Assembly (NCBI GenBank): GCA_023456995.1
Contig: JAEWNU010000168.1
Location: forward strand, 1-6,567
Source: Bacillota bacterium
GTDB taxonomy: Bacteria > Bacillota > Clostridia > Oscillospirales > Ruminococcaceae
Direction: 5' to 3'
Length of the DNA: 6,567 nt
In this document: one piece after another, positions 5,796-6,567 of the stretch
How the letters are laid out: every line of letters begins with the position of its first letter
How positions within the stretch are numbered: the first letter of the stretch is position 1
Made by a program: the position numbers and the translations under genes
Notes under the pieces: model-generated
The model's input: only the letters and a program-made list of their open reading frames with translations
Database searches by the model: none
What the model was told of the DNA's origin: nothing

Positions 5796-6341
5796 ATGAG
5801 TCTAAGTGAGGTCTGTTTAATTGGCATAGGATTAAGCATGGATGCGGTGGCGGTATCAATGTCTTACGCAATGACCCATCGCAAGAACACCCTCAAGCTT
5901 TTGGAAATGGTATGTCTCTTTGCATTTTTTCAAGGTATAATGCCATTGATCGGCTATTTTGTTGGCGGCATGTTCTCCGAAGTAGTAACCCGGTTGGGCG
6001 GTTTTCTTGTTCTGTTTATATTGGGCTTTATAGGTGGTAAAATGATCTACGACGGCCTATGTTCGGGCAGCGATTGTCCGGTAGGTAAATCAGTGCTTAC
6101 GCACAAAATATTGCTGATTCAAGCAATAGCTACAAGCATTGACGCTTTAGCGGTCGGTGTAGGGCTGCGTGCACAGCAAATTGAGATTATATCGGCATCT
6201 CTAGTGATTGCTACCACTACTCTGCTGCTAACACTGGTCGCCACACAGCTTGGGAAAGCATTCGGGGATCTGCTGGGTAAAAAGGCTGAGATATTCGGCG
6301 GAATCTTACTGGTGATTATTGGAGTAAAAGCTGTGATATAA
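5796..6341 (+). CDS. mntP: Manganese exporter MntP
   Basis: A 181-residue membrane protein of the MntP (YebN, DUF204) family that exports Mn2+ from the cytoplasm and protects against manganese excess. It has about six hydrophobic segments arranged as two repeated halves. Each half carries the conserved acidic motif in a membrane helix: GLSMDAVAVS (D16) in the first and ATSIDALAVG (D116) in the second; these aspartates are essential in characterised homologues. The glycine-rich helix GFIGGKMIYDG (77-87) is also typical. The length matches the family. The start is supported by GAAAGGA at 5781-5787, about 8 bases upstream. The gene has its own consensus promoter and a yybP-ykoY riboswitch with terminator, so expression is predicted to rise with Mn2+. 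A cysteine pair (C89, C94) sits in the central loop; its relevance is unknown. Confidence 0.96.
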   Translation: MSLSEVCLIGIGLSMDAVAVSMSYAMTHRKNTLKLLEMVCLFAFFQGIMPLIGYFVGGMFSEVVTRLGGFLVLFILGFIGGKMIYDGLCSGSDCPVGKSVLTHKILLIQAIATSIDALAVGVGLRAQQIEIISASLVIATTTLLLTLVATQLGKAFGDLLGKKAEIFGGILLVIIGVKAVI

Positions 6342-6349
6342 ACGTTTAC

Positions 6350-6400
6350 AAAGCCATTTTAACGCCTTATAATAAAAGATACGGCTTTTTCTTTGTTTTT
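6350..6400 (+). terminator. Probable intrinsic terminator after mntP
   Basis: AAAGCC (6350-6355) pairs with GGCTTT (6383-6388), with possible inner TTTTA/TAAAA pairing, followed by TTTTTCTTTGTTTTT. The stem is short and interrupted by an asymmetric loop, so strength is uncertain, but position and T run fit a terminator. Confidence 0.6.
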
Positions 6401-6462
6401 CTGCAAAACACTGTCAGCTCGCAGAATTGCCTCTGTTACAAATTGGTTTGGGAGTGTGGGAA

Positions 6463-6567
6463 ATGCTCAACCGAAATTTCACCTGCTGCTTTACCGGGCA
6501 TCGGCAAATTGTGCCGGAACATGCGCAGGATTTAATCATCGTGGTAGAAGGCGCTATCCGCCAATTG
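6463..6567 (+). CDS. SLOG-family protein (DUF1273/YpsA-like), 3'-truncated by window edge
   Basis: Only the first 35 codons are inside the window. They contain FTCCFTGHRQ (6-15), the characteristic N-terminal strand and nucleotide-binding loop of YpsA/DUF1273 proteins in the SLOG (Rossmann-like) superfamily, followed by an amphipathic helix (EHAQDLIIVVEGAIRQL). SLOG proteins bind nucleotides or ADP-ribose-type ligands; the role of this subfamily is not well defined. The ATG is supported by GGAG at 6451-6454, eight bases upstream; an in-frame GTG at 6454 is less likely because it overlaps that site. It lies about 120 bases after mntP behind a probable terminator. I see no clear promoter in 6401-6462. 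Confidence 0.75.
   Translation, partial: MLNRNFTCCFTGHRQIVPEHAQDLIIVVEGAIRQL

Noticed and set aside
1..6567. Defence island, toxin-antitoxin, CRISPR, insertion sequence or prophage
   Set aside because: No repeats with spacers, transposase, integrase, phage or toxin motifs are visible; apart from the partial SLOG gene all genes belong to common housekeeping or transport families.

Overview
The window looks like a chromosomal segment from a low-to-mid GC Gram-positive bacterium, probably in the Clostridia (Oscillospiraceae/Ruminococcaceae-like). The evidence is the AGGAGG-type ribosome binding sites, sigma-A-type promoters, several hairpin-plus-T-run terminators, a lipoprotein signal peptide on a foldase-like protein, and protein families common in Firmicutes. 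No mobile element, CRISPR array, tRNA or rRNA was seen. Taxonomy is inferred from style only.

Layout, left to right. (1) The 3' part of a dicarboxylate/amino acid:cation symporter gene on the plus strand, ending in a strong terminator. (2) A small GIY-YIG nuclease-domain gene on the plus strand with its own promoter, convergent with the next block and separated from it by a bidirectional terminator. (3) A minus-strand operon, read from 4125 down to 1764: a polysaccharide flippase-like membrane protein, a COG2426 'small multidrug export' membrane protein, and a DUF523 iron-sulfur-type protein. (4) A minus-strand gene for a SurA-like lipoprotein without a visible PPIase domain, with its own promoter and terminator. 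(5) A divergent intergenic region of 336 bases. On the plus strand it carries a consensus promoter, a yybP-ykoY (manganese) riboswitch and an overlapping intrinsic terminator. (6) mntP, the manganese exporter controlled by that riboswitch. (7) The first 35 codons of a SLOG/DUF1273 (YpsA-like) gene, cut by the window end.

The best-supported story is manganese homeostasis. A perfect TTGACA-N17-TATAAT promoter fires just at the first base of the aptamer. The 3' strand of aptamer helix P1 can pair with either of two identical heptamers, one at the 5' end of the aptamer and one in the 3' arm of a terminator. This predicts that manganese binding keeps P1 closed, prevents the terminator and turns on mntP. 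The mechanism class is known; the details here are read directly from the sequence. The other genes are ordinary housekeeping or accessory functions, and I see no convincing evidence of an undescribed multi-gene system.
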